Source of the DNA: Camellia lanceoleosa
Taxonomy: Eukaryota > Streptophyta > Magnoliopsida > Ericales > Theaceae
Direction: 5' to 3'
NCBI GenBank assembly: GCA_025200525.1
Contig: CM045761.1
Span: 43,904,190-43,968,189, forward strand
DNA length: 64,000 nucleotides
Under the pieces are notes generated by a model, which was not told where the DNA came from, did no database searches, and saw only the letters and a program-made list of their open reading frames with translations. A program made the translations under genes and the position numbers. Below, one piece after another: positions 35,191 through 48,694 of this stretch; the first letter of the stretch is position 1; every line of letters begins with the position of its first letter.

Positions 35191-36306
35191 TGTTAGACTT
35201 ATTTATTTTGATGATTTATTTAATTATGTTTTAATTTATTTGAAAGAAAAAAATAGAATCCAAAATTTATTTTGATGATTATATTTTAATTTATTTGAAA
35301 AAGAAAAATAGAATCAAAATTTATTTTGTCCCATTATTTCTCACCTAAACCTTTATGCTAAATGTTGTTAGAATGTATTTAATATTTGATTAAATTAGGA
35401 GTTCAAACAGCCCAAAACAGAGGTTCAAACAGCTCAGCACAACAGCAGTTCAAAAGGTTCAAGTGGAAGATATTTAAATTTGTAATGATGGAATGAAAGA
35501 TATTCAAATTGGTAATGATGGAAGTATAACGACTATAAACAGCTATAAATTCAAATAACTACAACGATTATAAATTCAAATGAATACAATGGCTATAAAC
35601 GGCTATAGTTTTCATTATATATGCCAAAGCCTCTAATGTAAACAAGTTACAAAAAATCTGAAAATATTCTTTGATCTATAATTACTCACATTTATTCTCA
35701 GAAACTATACACTAAGTCTTATAACTTTAAGCTCATCCTTCCTGTGTGAGATTTACAGAAAAATCAAAGTTTCATTTTATATATCTATCTTTGAGAGATA
35801 TTTATTGTAAGCTTTCTTTGAAAACAAAAATACCATTTCATCTTGTAAAAATGTTGCAAACACTGTGTTCTTGAAATCTTGAGAGTGATTGTGAATCACC
35901 TACGATTTGTAAGGGTTTGGGCTTGTGAAGTCTGTGTAAAATCCGTGGAGGATTGCTCCATTTATAAAGAGGTTGCTCGCACTCCTGTGAAGCTAAAAGA
36001 TAGTGAAAAATCTCAAGTGATGCTTGAGGAGTAGACGTAGGCCGAGTTGAAATCGAACCACTATAAATTTGTTTGCCTCTCTCTCTCTTATCTCTTTATT
36101 TTATTTTAAATTGCCATAGCTATACTTCACATTTTTACTGTGCTAAAATCATTAACTGACATAGTTGTTAAGACACTTGTTTTAATTATTTTTATTTTAT
36201 TAATTATATTTATCTATTGTGCTAGTCATAATTTTTATTAGAGTATTATTTATTTTAATTGTAAAAACCTAATCCATCCCTCTCTTAGGTTGTCTTTTGG
36301 GTAACA
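35191..36306 (+). repeat. 3' LTR of the copia element (1.12 kb)
   Basis: It begins TGTTAGACTT after the polypurine tract and ends GGGTAACA, giving inverted ends TGTTA / TAACA. The last 189 bp match the fragment before the primer site at 25877. The base run after it is ATAAT; the left target copy is lost, so no duplication can be confirmed. Tandem near-repeats of AAATTCAAAT / CTATAAAC occur at about 35520-35600. Confidence 0.88.
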
Positions 36307-37578
36307 ATAATTTTTTTTTTTTTTTTTGTTAATAACGTGACAAATTGGACAGGTTATAATTATTAAATCAACTTAATTTTTTTGTGTAGATGAAATAATT
36401 GTTTGACAAAATAAACAGTTCGAATTATCGAAACAGAACCCATAGTAGGCCTCACAGGCCCGAACAACACTCTTTGGACCGAAGGAGATACTCCTTCTAA
36501 TTAGAAAGTAAAAGTCGAAAATACTATTTTTAAATTTTCAGATAATTAATTTTTTTGATTTATTTTAATTATTTGTACCTAATAGCTATAAGCTCAAAGC
36601 AACAACAAAACAGTCCAGCAAAAATACTCTCATAATTAAAACAAAAATAAAAAATATATATATAAACAACTCATATAAGTTATACTAAACAATTCTAATA
36701 CTTTCCCTTTCAAAACTAAGAATTGTGTGTGTAAAATGTGATACTTCACATAACGTTAATATATAGGACATTTCTTAGAGAATATTTTCATTTTATAATT
36801 GTCATTATGCAGTGATAAAATATATAATGTTACATAAGATTTTTTTTTTTTTTTTTTTTTTTTGAAGATTTGAAACATGACATAATTACATGTTAATGGA
36901 CCCATTAACATATCCTCATTTATTAATATTGTCATTGATGTATCATCCGATGAAAATCAATCATGCTACCATATATATTTTAAATTTTTTTTCATAATAA
37001 TAACGATATAAAACTAATTAAATTATAGACATTTTCTATTAATATGAATTGTTCTTATTATATTATTCAAATTATTCAAGTAAGTCATATTTCACATTTT
37101 AAAATTTGCATGCCACACCGTTGTTTATAAATTTCAAAATTTTGTATAATTTTTTTTCTGTAATTTAATCTTTTCTATAAATGAACTTGCATGTAAAATG
37201 ACAGATAAAAAAGTTAAAGTGATAAAACTAAAGTTGGATTATGGGAGTAAAAAACAGAAAATGTTTGACACTCCTAATAAAATTTTTACAATTTTATTCA
37301 CAATGATGTAGAATGATAGATATTAATTTTTGACTTGTGTGTAAGATCCTATTTTCTTGTCATATCATTGAGAGGATATTTGGAGGTTTCAAATGTGATT
37401 TTCAACATTACTCAAATAAAAATCCAAAAAAAATAATAATAAATGTGGAAGACGGTAGTGATAATACAACAATGATGCATGTGCAAATGTTTCCCTTCAA
37501 GCAAAGCAACAAAGGATGTGTTTGATTGGACGGACTGGATAAGAGATTCATCGAACTTGATTCTTGGGACTCTGAATC

Positions 37579-37790
37579 GAGCAAAGATTCTCTTCTTACA
37601 TTTCCTACTTCATTTACTCCTTGCAATGATTAAGATTCATCCTAAAAGAATTTAATAGCTCAGATTACTTTATTAAAAATTAAAAAATAATTTTTTTAGA
37701 ATGATCTACACCATTAAATTCTCTTAAAATGAATCTTGACCATTGTAAGGAGGAAGTAAAGTAGGGAAGAGAAGGAGAGGATCCTTGCTC
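37579..37790. mobile_element. Foldback MITE, Mutator-like
   Basis: Two arms of about 85 bp (37579-37665 and 37700-37790) are inverted copies of each other, beginning GAGCAAAGATTCTCTTC and, in reverse complement, GAGCAAGGATCCTCTCC. The flanking 9-mers CTCTGAATC (37570-37578) and CTGTGAATC (37791-37799) agree at 8 of 9 positions. A 9-bp target duplication is characteristic of Mutator-like elements. It has no coding capacity. Confidence 0.75.
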
Positions 37791-38517
37791 CTGTGAATCT
37801 CTCGGATTATTTGGTTGGATTGAATATGTATCCTGTATTTGTTTTTTTATGGGATTAGATGTCTGAAAAAGCCTATTTTTAGTGAATCTAACATTTGGTT
37901 GGACAAACTAGATAGGATAAATGAACAAAAAATTATTTTACCATTTTTCAGTTGTTTACTAAGTAATAGCAATATTAAACATATCTTTAATATTTTAATT
38001 ATTTGTAGCTAGACTAAATAAAAATTTATTTTATTTTATTTTTTACACAATTAAATAAATTTATTTTTTTAATTAAATAAATAAAATATCAATAAATATA
38101 TATATGTTATTTTTTAATTAAAATTTTAAATAATTTTTTTAAAAATAATAATAATTAAACAATGAAATTAAATAAAACATCTATTAACATTTAAATAATG
38201 AAATTAAATAAAATATAAACAAAATTTTAAAATAAAACATCAATAAAATATCTATAAAAAAATTATTTTAAAAAATGAATAAATAAAACATCAATAAAAA
38301 GTTAAATAAAATTATTTCATTTTTAAATTGTGACATTTAAATTTTATTGAATTTTACTAAATATAATACATAACTAAATAGTAGATGATCAAAATGAGTA
38401 TTTCACCACCTAATCCCAACAATAAATAGTCCCTTCAAAATTGTCTCACACCCTCCTAGGATAGTATAATCCCCTATATGGGAGATTGAGAGTCCGGCCA
38501 AACTCCATATCCGACGA

Positions 38518-38577
38518 ACTCTCTCCCTCTCCCTCTCTCTTTCTCTCCTTCTCTCCCTCTCCCTCTCCCTCTCCCTG
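38518..38577. repeat. CT-rich simple repeat
   Basis: CTCTCTCCCTCTCC-type units run for about 60 bp. The reverse strand reads as an Arg/Glu-rich peptide, which is an artefact. Confidence 0.9.
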
Positions 38578-40370
38578 ACTAAAAATGGAAGAAGAAGAAA
38601 AAATAAATAAAAAATAAAGCCCAAAACGACGTCGTTTTGGGCTTTAGGGGGATTAGGGAGGAAAGAACTTTCGAGCTCTCAAACATTATCCATACTAAAA
38701 TATGTGGCCAAGTTGGTTTTGTCTACTTCCTCAAAGATTTTAAAAAGCAGAAGATTCTGTCTGTCGAAATTTGGATTGGAAGATTGGGTGTGTGGTAGAG
38801 ATTATTTTAAGGTAAAAATTAATAATTAAAAAGATTTTAAAAAGCAAAAGATTGTGTCTGTCTAAGTCAAAAATGAGTGAGACCTCGGTGACTCCTACCA
38901 CTCCACTGAATGTTGATTGGCCTAAATTTGTTTTTTGTTTTTTTTTTGTTTTTTTTTGTCTTTTTCTTTTTGACCTTTACATGTATGTGGGGATGGTGGG
39001 GTCACCCCAACTAGAGGTCTGTATCAATTTTGCTGTCTAAATTTGGATTGGAATATTGGGTGCGTAGTAGAGATTATTTTAAGATAAAAATTAATAATTA
39101 AAAAGTAGAGGTTAAAAGTTGATAATTAAAAATCAATTTTTTTAAACTTATTAAATTATTTCTGTCTAATAAATTATAAGCAGAAACTTCACCAAATTGT
39201 CTTATACGAACTTCCAAATTAAAATAAGTTATAAGCTGCTTTTATAATCCCCACCGAACACCCCAACTATCTGAGTCTATGCAGTTTATTATGAATTCTA
39301 TTTTAGAATTTGATTTTTAAAATAATTTTTTAATTTTTTTAACTCTTTTTATGTGAGCTCACTCCACTCCAAATTGTAAAATTCATGTTTTTAAGCTCTA
39401 ATTATAAAAATAAAAAAAAAAGGCTTTTCAAATTGGTTTTTTAATCTTTAGTAATCTCTTTCAAATTTCTTCGATCTGTTTAATTTTTTGGAGTTTATCC
39501 AGTCAAAAACCCCGGACAATAATTTTTAAAAAATGAAAAAAAAAAAAAAAACTAAAAAATTTGTCTACTAAAAGCGAAAAAGAAAAACCTAAAAGATATT
39601 TCATCAATCGAACAAGCTTTTGTGTCTACCCTAAACCTTAAACCTGAAAGACCCTTTAAAAAAATTTCAAAAATGAAGGAAACCTAAAAATTGTCTACTA
39701 ATAGCCAAAAAAAAGGGAACTTAAAAATCTGTTTCATCAATTCAATAAGCTTTTTCAATTTTAGTGGATTTTAAAAAAATAAAAAAATATTTATATATAT
39801 TCATTAAAGACAAAAAGAAACAAATTAAAAAAATTACTTTCAAATAATAATAAATGTAAAAATTTCTAAAGTCTTCATTGAAAACAAGTGGAAAAGAAAG
39901 ATAGAAAGAAAAATAAATAAATAATAAGTAAATGCACTTGATGAGCACAGATCCATCATATTGAGTATACTCCAAGCGAAGTACATTACAATAATGTAGA
40001 GATTGAAGACTTGTAATGCACGATGGTCCCCAATGTGCGTACAAAACTTTCATCATCCCAAATTGGGGCTCTACTAAAAGAAATTAAATTTGAGAGCATG
40101 TGAATAAAATATAAAATTTTATTGATCCAAAATTCTGGGCTCATGTTGAAAAAAACATATTCAGCCTATTTAAAATGGTGAATTTTATTATTTTGAATCA
40201 ACTAAAACTTGTATTTTATTCGCACATTGAATAAAATTGAATTCCTATTATATATCTTGACCTCTCTCATCTCTATGCATAACATTTTTATTCAAATGTG
40301 GCCTTTTTCCAATCCTTTAAGGACGATTTAATCCAAGTTTATGGGCTCATCATAGATTTCATTTTAGTAA

Positions 40371-41573
40371 GGGTAAATTACCAATAAGTTCTTTTTGAAA
40401 ATGGTGTGGCCTATTTAGTCCCATAATGTTTTATTTATATCCAAAAGTTCTGTAGCATTTTTGTTCTTTTCTGCTTTCGTTCTTCTCTCTTCCTAATTTT
40501 CAACAACCGACAATCACGTCTTACTTCTTCTTTTTCTTTTTTTTAATATATAGTCACCAATAACTGACAACCACTATCAATTGGGATTCACCGACAACCA
40601 CCAATTACTGACTCATTGTTTCACCCTCACAGACGGCGAACGAGATGAATTTTTGACAAAGAAAATGAGTAGATCTATTCAAATTTGGTGTAGATCTACA
40701 TTAAATCCAAGTAGATCTAAACCAAAAATAGTTGCCAGAATACAATCATCTCTCTATATCTGCCGCTCTCCTTCGATCTCTTAATTTTTTTACCTTTTCT
40801 CTGTTACACACTTCTATTTTCCTATTTTTAATGGAGAAAATTTTTAAGTTTTAAACAAGTTATTTTCAAATTTTAGTTACAGGTGATAAAAATTGTAAAA
40901 TTGTAAAATTTTAGTTTTTTTGATGCTGAAATAAATCATTCCTTAAAATTATAAAACTTTGCAGTTTCATAACATGTTTTTCAGTTTAATTAATAAAGAT
41001 AAATACTTAATAGATTTTTTCTATGAAACTTTCAAAACTTACTTTTCACTTTGATTAATATTAGAAATTATTTTCTTAAACTCTACAAAAATTGAAAAAT
41101 AATATTTTTTTTTCCATTATTGTTGTTGTTGTTATTACGTTTTTTTTTTTTTCTTTCCCTTTCAATTTATCAATATTTAGCACATTTTTTGTGCTATAAT
41201 TTCTTATTTATTATTATTATTATTATTTTTTAATTTCCGACAATATTCTAGACATTCTGATAAGTCTCTGACAATATTCTTAACGTTTAGCAAACGTTCT
41301 GAACTTTCCAGCAACTTCTAGTGATGTGCAAAACACTCCAGCGATATCCCGGCAACTTTTCGATAATGTTGAACATTCCGACAAGTCTCTAGTGACTGAC
41401 CGTTTAACAAAAATTTGACGGTGATAGAATGTAGCCGTGTCTATAATTTTTTTTAAAAAAAATGATTTTTTTTTATGATAATTAAAAATATGTAGGACTA
41501 ATTGATATAAGTATTTGTTTTAAGACTAAATGGATGTCAAATTTTGTATATGAGACTTACCGCTAAATTCCCT
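40371..41573. mobile_element. Possible 1.2-kb TIR element
   Basis: The left end GGGTAAATTACCAATAAG and the right end (reverse complement GGGAATTTAGCGGTAAG) are related, as are the adjoining phrases about TTTAGTCCC / TTTAGTC. The flanks TTTTAGTAA and TTTTAATAA differ at one of nine bases, which would fit a Mutator-like insertion, though alignment at the right edge is off by a base. There is no transposase. The element contains T runs and simple repeats. Confidence 0.4.
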
Positions 41574-41738
41574 TTTTAATAATTTAATTTTTTTGCTTTT
41601 TAAGCTTCCATGTGTAGGTCATTCTGTAAATATACATATGTATATTGATATCATTATTATAATCATATTAGCAGGTGGCACACGCAATACGTCTACAATT
41701 TAGATAACTAATAATAAAAGCAAAGAACAAAGAATTTT

Positions 41739-42490
41739 GGGCTGGTTTGGCTTATCATATATAAGCCAAAAAGTTACTCCACAATCCAAAAAGATATCAC
41801 TATTCACAAAAAAAAAAAAATCATTTTTTTTCAAAAAAAGGATACACCAAATTGATTGGTCTACAGCCGCTGTGTGCGGCAGTGCCTCCAAAAGAAATGA
41901 TTGGGTGTGATTTTTACACACACCGTTGTTCGTCCCATGGGGGCCATCACGGGTCCCGTTTTGATAATCTGAACCGTCAATGTGTAGAAATCGTCGAGTA
42001 CTATATTTTTGCAAAAAATCACATTGATCGGATATCGGTAACTATATGATCAAATCAGTTATGTACAACAAATGGATGGTGTTATAATTAATGATTGAAA
42101 AATAAATAAATCTGATCAGATAGCTATCGATATCCGATTAACGTGATTTTTTATAGGTATATAGTGTTCGACGAGTTACACACATTTAACGGTTCATATT
42201 ATTAAAATGGGACCCGTGATGACCCCCACGGGTCAAACAAAATCGTCCAATGCTTTGTACAAAAATTAGCCAATAATTTCTAACTCAAATTCACTCAGCC
42301 GGTTGTACGGCTAGGGCCCACTCCTCTCTAATCATCTCTTACACACTTTTTTTATACAATTTTTTAATACATATTTTTTCATAAAAAGTCAAAAAGTTAA
42401 CCCAAACCTCCATATATATATATATTTTTTTGTCTTTTTTAGTCCAAAAAGACAAAAAGTACACTTTTTTAGAACATCCCAAACCAGTCC
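41739..42490. mobile_element. Foldback MITE, 0.75 kb
   Basis: The ends are GGGCTGGTTTGG and CCAAACCAGTCC. Inside, about 110 bp (41939-42053) containing ACGGGTCCCGTTTTGATAAT and CATTGATCGGATATCGGTA recurs inverted at about 42115-42235. The whole unit can fold into a long hairpin. A GGGCTGGTTTGG-type terminus fits Harbinger/Tourist or hAT MITEs; the flanking triplets are TTT and TTA, so the 3-bp duplication is imperfect. It has no coding capacity, and the ORF near 41852 is a shadow. Confidence 0.7.
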
Positions 42491-43274
42491 TTAATATCAT
42501 AAAACGTATGTTGCTTAAGTGATAAGCATGTTTTTAATAAAACTTAAAGTTTTGGATTCAAAACTAGCTTACACTGTGTATAATAATTTTTTATTTTAGC
42601 ATATAAGATTTTACTAAATTAATTTAGGCCTTCACTTAATAATAATATAGATATATGATGTTATATATATAGCTATATATACACACAATTTTCTTTCTCT
42701 AAAAAAATTGAAAACCCATAACTTTGGTTTTTTTGAAACTGTACAATAGTTTACAAGACAAACGTGGAAAAGTGAGATGTGGAAGTGATTGGTTGATTGA
42801 ATTCCTATCTCTCTAAAATGTTTAGAGGTTGTTTGAAAATTGTTAGATTAGCATATTTTTTTATTTTTTATGAAAAAATATGAAATGTGGATTGGAGTTG
42901 AAATGATGTGATAAAGATATAATTTAATCCAGATAAAAAGTGATGTAACTCAAATAAAATGAGTGTAATCCAAATAAGATAAACAAACCCTCATTTTTTT
43001 TTGTTTAAAAATAAAATAAAATTGGCGTGGTTTGTTTTCAAAATGACATGTCAATTAAACAAATTTAATTAAATCAAATGTTATTAATACATGTAACTAT
43101 AATTATTGAATCAATTTATTTTTATTTTTACTTTTATTTTTATGAATAATTTAAAGACTAGTGCCTAAAATATTAACCCACCTAATTATTGACATAAAAC
43201 TCGTTTAAGCAGTTGACTATTTTAATTGACTTTTTAATTATTTTAACTTTGCTAAAAAAGTTGTGTTTAAAAAG

Positions 43275-43668
43275 ATCAGTGTGTTTGGTTTCAATTTTCT
43301 GAAAATTAAGTTTTTTGTTTTTCGAATTTTTTTGTTTTTAATGAATCTTTTTAAAATTTTAAGCAATTTATTTACTTTTTTATTACTTCGATGTATCTAA
43401 AAAGTAAAATATTTGTGAAAAATATTTTAAAAAATTAATAAATACACAAAAATATAAAAAAATATACTAAATTTTGTATTTTTTGTATTTTTGGTATTTA
43501 GTGAATTTTTTAAAGAATTTTTTTACAAAAATTATACTTTTTAAGTGTATTTATGTTAAGTGTGTCTAAAAATTAAAAAATTTTCTTAAAATATTAAAAA
43601 AAATTCAATGAAAAAAAATACGAAAAATAAAAAAATAGAATTTTATGAAAAGTGAATTCTGGAAACCA
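43275..43668. mobile_element. Possible TIR element, very AT-rich
   Basis: The left end GTGTTTGGTTTCAATTTTC and the right end (reverse complement GATTTTGGTTTCCAGAATTC) are similar, and the next 60 bp of each arm are complementary in outline. The AT richness lowers the weight of this. No target duplication was found. Confidence 0.35.
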
Positions 43669-44565
43669 AAATCAAGCAGAAATGATTTTTTATTTTTATT
43701 TTTATTTTTATACTTAATTTGATAATTGTGAAAGAAAAAATAAAATAATTATGAATTGAATGTAACATTTTATGTTATTAATTATTTTATTGTATTTTAT
43801 TTTTATTAATTATTTTAGGTGCTTGAGTAATGTTAAGGTTAAGATAAAGATTGAACCAGTCATCTTGAACTGCACACATTTTTTTAAATTTTTTTTTTTT
43901 TGGGGCAATCATTCATCCCATCAAAGTCAAGCATGGTCAAAGGTTTAAAAACATGTTTTTGGACTTTGAGTCAGGTTAGAAATGTAAATTAAACATAAAA
44001 TAAGATATAAATATTTTATAAAGGATGAGTCTCACATGTAGATTTTACATTATGTGTGGCCTTATGCCTTATGAAATCCATATCTTATTCTATGTTGGAT
44101 TTCTGTGTACATAAACTTATTGTTTAGAGTTTTGTAACCAAAATTTTTTTTTCACTTCAACTACATAAAAGATTTCTTTTAACCAAGTTTTAGCCATTGA
44201 AGTATTTATTTATTTATTTTTTACTTGGTTCCTAAATGCTTTAACTATTTTAGCCACAGCTTCTAATTTTATTATTATTTAAAATAAAAAAAAAAACTAA
44301 TTTTTAAGTCTTTGCCAAACTTAACTGGACCGTTATTTAAGAAAAGGTCAAAAAAAAAAAAAAAACTAACTTTTTTATTTGAAAAAAAGAAAAAGAATAA
44401 ATAAATCCACTAGATTTTTTTTAGTGGAAATCACAATCTAGTATAATTTTTTTTTTAATGGAATTCAATAATAAATCTTATACAATTTAACAATTAAATT
44501 TATAAATTTTTTCATTAATCTATAGTTTTTTTAACAAAAATATCACTGAGTTGTATTTTCTTCAT

Positions 44566-45385
44566 TTTTTTTTTTACTTTTATAATTTTTTTTAGCTGAC
44601 CATATTTGACTTTTGTTGGATTAAAATCTTTTTTCCAACATCATTTTAGTAAGTGTCTATTTTAGAAGTCACTAAAAATTTTAAAAAATTCAACTCCTAT
44701 AAAAAGTCAAAATTTTCTTTCCATTCACTATACAAAGCGAAGATTCATTACCTTTCACACTACTGTTTATATGTTTTTTGAAAAAAAAAATTAAATTAAA
44801 AAGTCACTCTTACACAAACCTTAAAATAGATGGGCTTTTTTGGACTTGGAAAAGCATAAGCTTAAAAGCATCTCCCACATTAATTTATGATTATGATAGG
44901 CCTGCCAATGGTGAGGGATCCTATTTGAATTTAAAATATGTTTCAATAGGACAAATTTAAATTTATAAATTTTAATTTTTATTATATTTTAATATAAATT
45001 TATTAATAAAGATAATATATATTAAATTCTAAAATAATTTTTTTTTTTACTTTTATAATACTTTTTAGCTGACCATATTTGACTTTTGTCGGATTAAAAT
45101 CTTTTTCCCAACATCATTTTAGTAAGTGTCTATTTTAAAAATCGCTCAAAATTTTAAAAAATTCAACTCTTACAAAAAGTGAAAATTTTCTTTCCATTCA
45201 CCATACGAAGTGAAGATTCATTACCTTTCACACTACTTTTTATATGTTTCTTCAACCAAAAAAAAAAAAAAATTAATTAAAAAGTCATAAGCTTAATTTA
45301 AATTTATAAATTTTAATTTCTATTATATCTTAATATAAATTTATTAATAAGGATAACACATATTAAATCATAAAATAATTTTTTT
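44566..45385. repeat. Tandem duplication, about 475-bp period
   Basis: The block at about 44566-44805 (with TTAGCTGACCATATTTGACT and GAAGATTCATTACCTTTCAC) recurs at 45045-45285 with a few percent difference. A second block (44952-45050, TTTAAATTTATAAATTTTAA) recurs at 45296-45385. The 145 bp between the blocks in the first copy (44806-44950) are missing from the second. This is a tandem duplication followed by a deletion in one copy. Confidence 0.85.
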
Positions 45386-46486
45386 CTTCTCATGGTACCA
45401 TAATCAGTTATTTCTACTCAAATCTTTATATATTTCTCTCCAATAGATCAAAGATATTTCTACTTCTTCTTCTTCTTTTTCATCTCCCTCCAAAATTCCA
45501 ATCCACTCTACCAAAACTCACCATCATCATCAACATCGTTGTTTTTTATTATTTTGAAACCCTAAACTGTAGAAGAAAGTTTGAACAAAATCAAATAGTG
45601 GATGAGAGTAATAATCAAAATAATTTTTTGAAGCAAACCATCAAAAAGGAGGTAAGTATTCATATAAAGGGGTTTCACAATTTTTGTAAAGCACTATCAA
45701 TTATTTTCTATATCATTTTTTTGACCAAAATTAAAAGGCCCAGTAATTAGATTAAAAATAACATATTATTGGAGTTATTCTTATTCTTATTTTGTTTTTA
45801 AATAGTATATTATTTGAAAACTAAACTTTCTTATTAGTGCCTGATGCTTTTATAATTATAAGTTTGGTTTTTGCTTTTCCACAAGCATTTTTGTGGATAA
45901 TTTGTAATGTAAAAGTTTTTTTTTCCTGTATTGAAAAGTTTTATAATGCTTATGTAAAAGTTTAGTTTTTTCTGTATATATAATGCTTATGTGTTTATAA
46001 GTTTTGTTTTGTTTTTTTTTTCTGTATTTGAGAATTATTTTCTGTATTGAAAAGTTTTTGAAATAATTTAGTTTTTTTTAGTTTGTTTATTATTTATTAT
46101 TTGGGTTTACCTTGAGGGTAATTTGAAAAAAATAATAGGGTGTGATGAGAGTAAAATAAAATTTAAAATAATTAAACAAAATGTAACTAGAAATTGTGAG
46201 TACTTAATAATTTTTTTTTTTGGTGGAAATAGAATCCCCTCCAATCTGAGCTGGCCTAGTGTCGCCAAGACTAAGCCTAAACAGAGATGGGGCTGCTCAA
46301 GCCCGGGTTACAAATTGGGCCAGTCAGAAGAAGCTTGGACCTGAGTGTTTAGTTTTCCCATACCTTTTTATGCATCTTGTGTGGGTTGATTTTTGGTATG
46401 GTCAAAAAGAGTATATACACTTGTCAATTATTTTCATTTTATTTTCAAAAACTAGGACCTTCAATTACAAATAGGTTCTACCTTTA

Positions 46487-46893
46487 GGCGTTGTTTAATT
46501 GTTCGGATTGGATATAAGAGTTTGAGAAAAATATGCAATATCTAAGGAAAAATATAGGATATAATATGTTGTAAAATATGAAATAGATTATGTATACTGT
46601 GAGGTCACTTATACTATGTTTTGTTAAGATAAGATATATGATGTGATAAGAGGAGAGTGATTATTTTTGACATTTGGATGAAAGATTCCCTATATTTGAC
46701 GGTGAGGGATATACAATACCATAGGGAGGTGGTATTGTATATTTCCCTTTTGCATCATATACTATTCGGACTCCCTATATCTGGAGCAACCAAACATAAG
46801 ATATAGGGAGATAAGAAAATATGTGAGACTCATCACATATTATATTCGGCCCCACCCTCACATCTTCCTTATATATAGAGTAAACAAACAGGG
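46487..46893. mobile_element. Foldback MITE candidate, 0.4 kb
   Basis: The left end is close to GGCGTTGTTTAATTGTTC and the right end, in reverse complement, to AGACCCTGTTTGTTTACTC, both common MITE-type termini. Near the centre, 46707-46747 is a strong hairpin with 13-bp perfect arms (ATATACAATACCA / TGGTATTGTATAT) around TAGGGAGG. No coding capacity. Confidence 0.55.
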
Positions 46894-48694
46894 TCTTAAG
46901 ACTTATTACCTATTAAATTATATTGATAAATTTATCAAGTGATAATTTTATCAGTCTTTCTTGTTTTTATGAATAAATTTATAGTGATAAATTTATCAAT
47001 AGAATCTATAGGTAAATAAGTTTAGTTGATAGAACTAATAGGCAAGTGTCATTTTATATTACTGTTGACACTTTCATCAAAATAAACATCTTATATTAAA
47101 CCAACTTTTTTTATAGCATAATTCCTAAGAGTTGACAGAGTGGCAAGTTAAGCCATGATAAACGCTTCAAAACGTGCAAGTCATAAGTTTGATAATTATA
47201 TACCCAAGTCTAGACAACCAAAGTAATAAGTTCTTTTAATTTGATTTGAAAAATTTCAAATATTAAAATGTGTTTAAATTTGACTAATTTACCTAACAAG
47301 CCAAATTTGAATGAACTTTTTACAAATTGAACTCGAGTAATTTGACTTTTTATAGTGATTTATAAAATTCTATACTTTAATGTAGCATAATGTGTAAGAA
47401 ATGGTTTTGGAAAAAAAACAAAAAAAAAAAAAAACAAAACAGTTTTTTTTCTAAAACGTCGGTCTATTGTTTAAGTGGGACCCATGCGCCAAAGTTGGCG
47501 GGTCTATGTAGCAACGCGTTCTTTGTTGCGTAACAATTTACGTCATATATTTGGTTACTCAAAAACGTTATCTAAGGAATGAGAAATCAATGCCAAAATG
47601 AGCTCCTTGGAAATAGCATTTTGGTGAGGTTTCCATAAGGGATAGAGAATAGGCTTGTCCCATATTGCTTGAGTAGGCAAACTTAGTGTGGGTTTATAAG
47701 TCTTAAGCTTGCATCAAGGGAGGGCAGGGCCCTAAGGGGTACCCAAGTTTTGTGGATGGAGAAGTTATAGGGAAAGTGAGCCTTGACCCATTAGACCCAA
47801 AAATTATCACAAGTGCACGCCATCCGCTTGGGTGCGAGTCTAAGGTTGGGTTGGGCTTGTGTAGTCCAATACTTATCTTTTTGGACCAAAAATATTTGAA
47901 TTTTATTTTTCTAAAATTAAATTCTTATCGTTTGGAATTTGGATTTCGGTTTGGAATTCAAAATAAATTTTGAAATGACCCTAATGTTTCTAAACGTTGG
48001 CAGTTTAGTCCAATGCACCTTTTCCTCCAACCCAAACAGGTTCTTTACTTGTTCAAAACCAATCCGAACAGGTTCTTTACCTATTCAAATCTGTCCCGAA
48101 CAACCACCAAGTCTCTTATAAATAAACAAATCCTCCATTTGGTTTTCTATTCAATTTTCATTCTTCTTTCTGCTTTTGCTTCCTGCATTTTGCTACATAA
48201 CTTTTTTTGTAAGAAAGAGTATAAACACAAAATGTGTTTGCTGGACATTTAGTTTGTAATGTTGCTGCTAATTGTCGTCAATCATTTTATTCTGGGAGAT
48301 AGACGTCCACATTCTGAAAGCATCATGGAGAGGACGAATCTGTCTTGAAGAGACAGTGTTGAACACTGGACTTGATTGAATTTCCGAAAAAATAATATTG
48401 TAAGTAGTTTGTTTATGATTTTCATTTCAGGTTTCAAATTTTTTTTTTTGGGATTCTGTTTTGTTTTGTGTAACAAAATAAGAATCTATTTTTTCATATT
48501 TTATTATTCTATTGTTTTGATTTAAGTAATCAAACAGATTTTTTTCTTCCTTAATCAATTCTTCGAATACAGTGAAAATTATCTAACACAATGTACACAA
48601 GACCACATACAAAAATAAAAAATTGGTGAAATTCTTTTAAATATATTTCCAACAACTGGTTTTACAAACTACTTTACAATAAAGTAGGCAATAT

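Larger units (their letters stand above)
25686..36306 (+). mobile_element. Ty1/copia retrotransposon, SIRE-like, defective
   Basis: The order is: truncated 5' LTR, tRNA-Met primer site, gag, protease, integrase, the end of reverse transcriptase with RNase H, a long 3' region, polypurine tract, full 3' LTR. Copia order (integrase before RT) and the TGGTATCAGAGC primer site are decisive. The long coiled-coil gag C-terminus and the long 3' region suggest the SIRE/Maximus lineage. A family A solo LTR was inserted later at 30841-34956; without it the element is about 6.5 kb. It is dead: there are many stop codons, and a deletion joins integrase directly to the RT end. Confidence 0.88.
36307..41738. 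other. AT-rich non-coding region with MITEs
   Basis: No gene or exon is recognisable in this 5.4-kb stretch. It has T runs at about 36311-36328 and 36841-36863, a CT tract at 38518-38577 and many short AT repeats (37950-38330 is mostly A, T and TAAATAAAA words). Two elements inside it are listed separately (37579-37790 and 40371-41573). ACGACGTCGT at 38628-38637 is a 10-bp palindrome. ORFs here are short and biased by base composition. Confidence 0.6.
42491..48694. other. AT-rich non-coding region before the gypsy element
   Basis: No gene can be supported in these 6.2 kb. Contents listed separately are a possible TIR element (43275), a large direct duplication (44566-45385) and a foldback (46487). 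47440-48480 is less AT-rich. It has a direct repeat of AACAGGTTCTTTAC (about 48037 and 48067) and a TATAAATAA box at about 48117 with CT-rich sequence after it, which might be an LTR or gene promoter, but no coding sequence or repeat partner is visible. The flank just before the gypsy LTR is AATAT (48690-48694). Confidence 0.55.

Noticed and set aside
41852..42049. ORF around 41852 and its minus-strand partner
   Set aside because: Both lie in the arm of a foldback MITE and reflect its inverted repeat.
47752..48252. Possible small host gene with TATA box at 48117
   Set aside because: The ORFs are short, overlap each other and lack family features, and the TATA box alone does not make a gene; recorded only as a note in the spacer.
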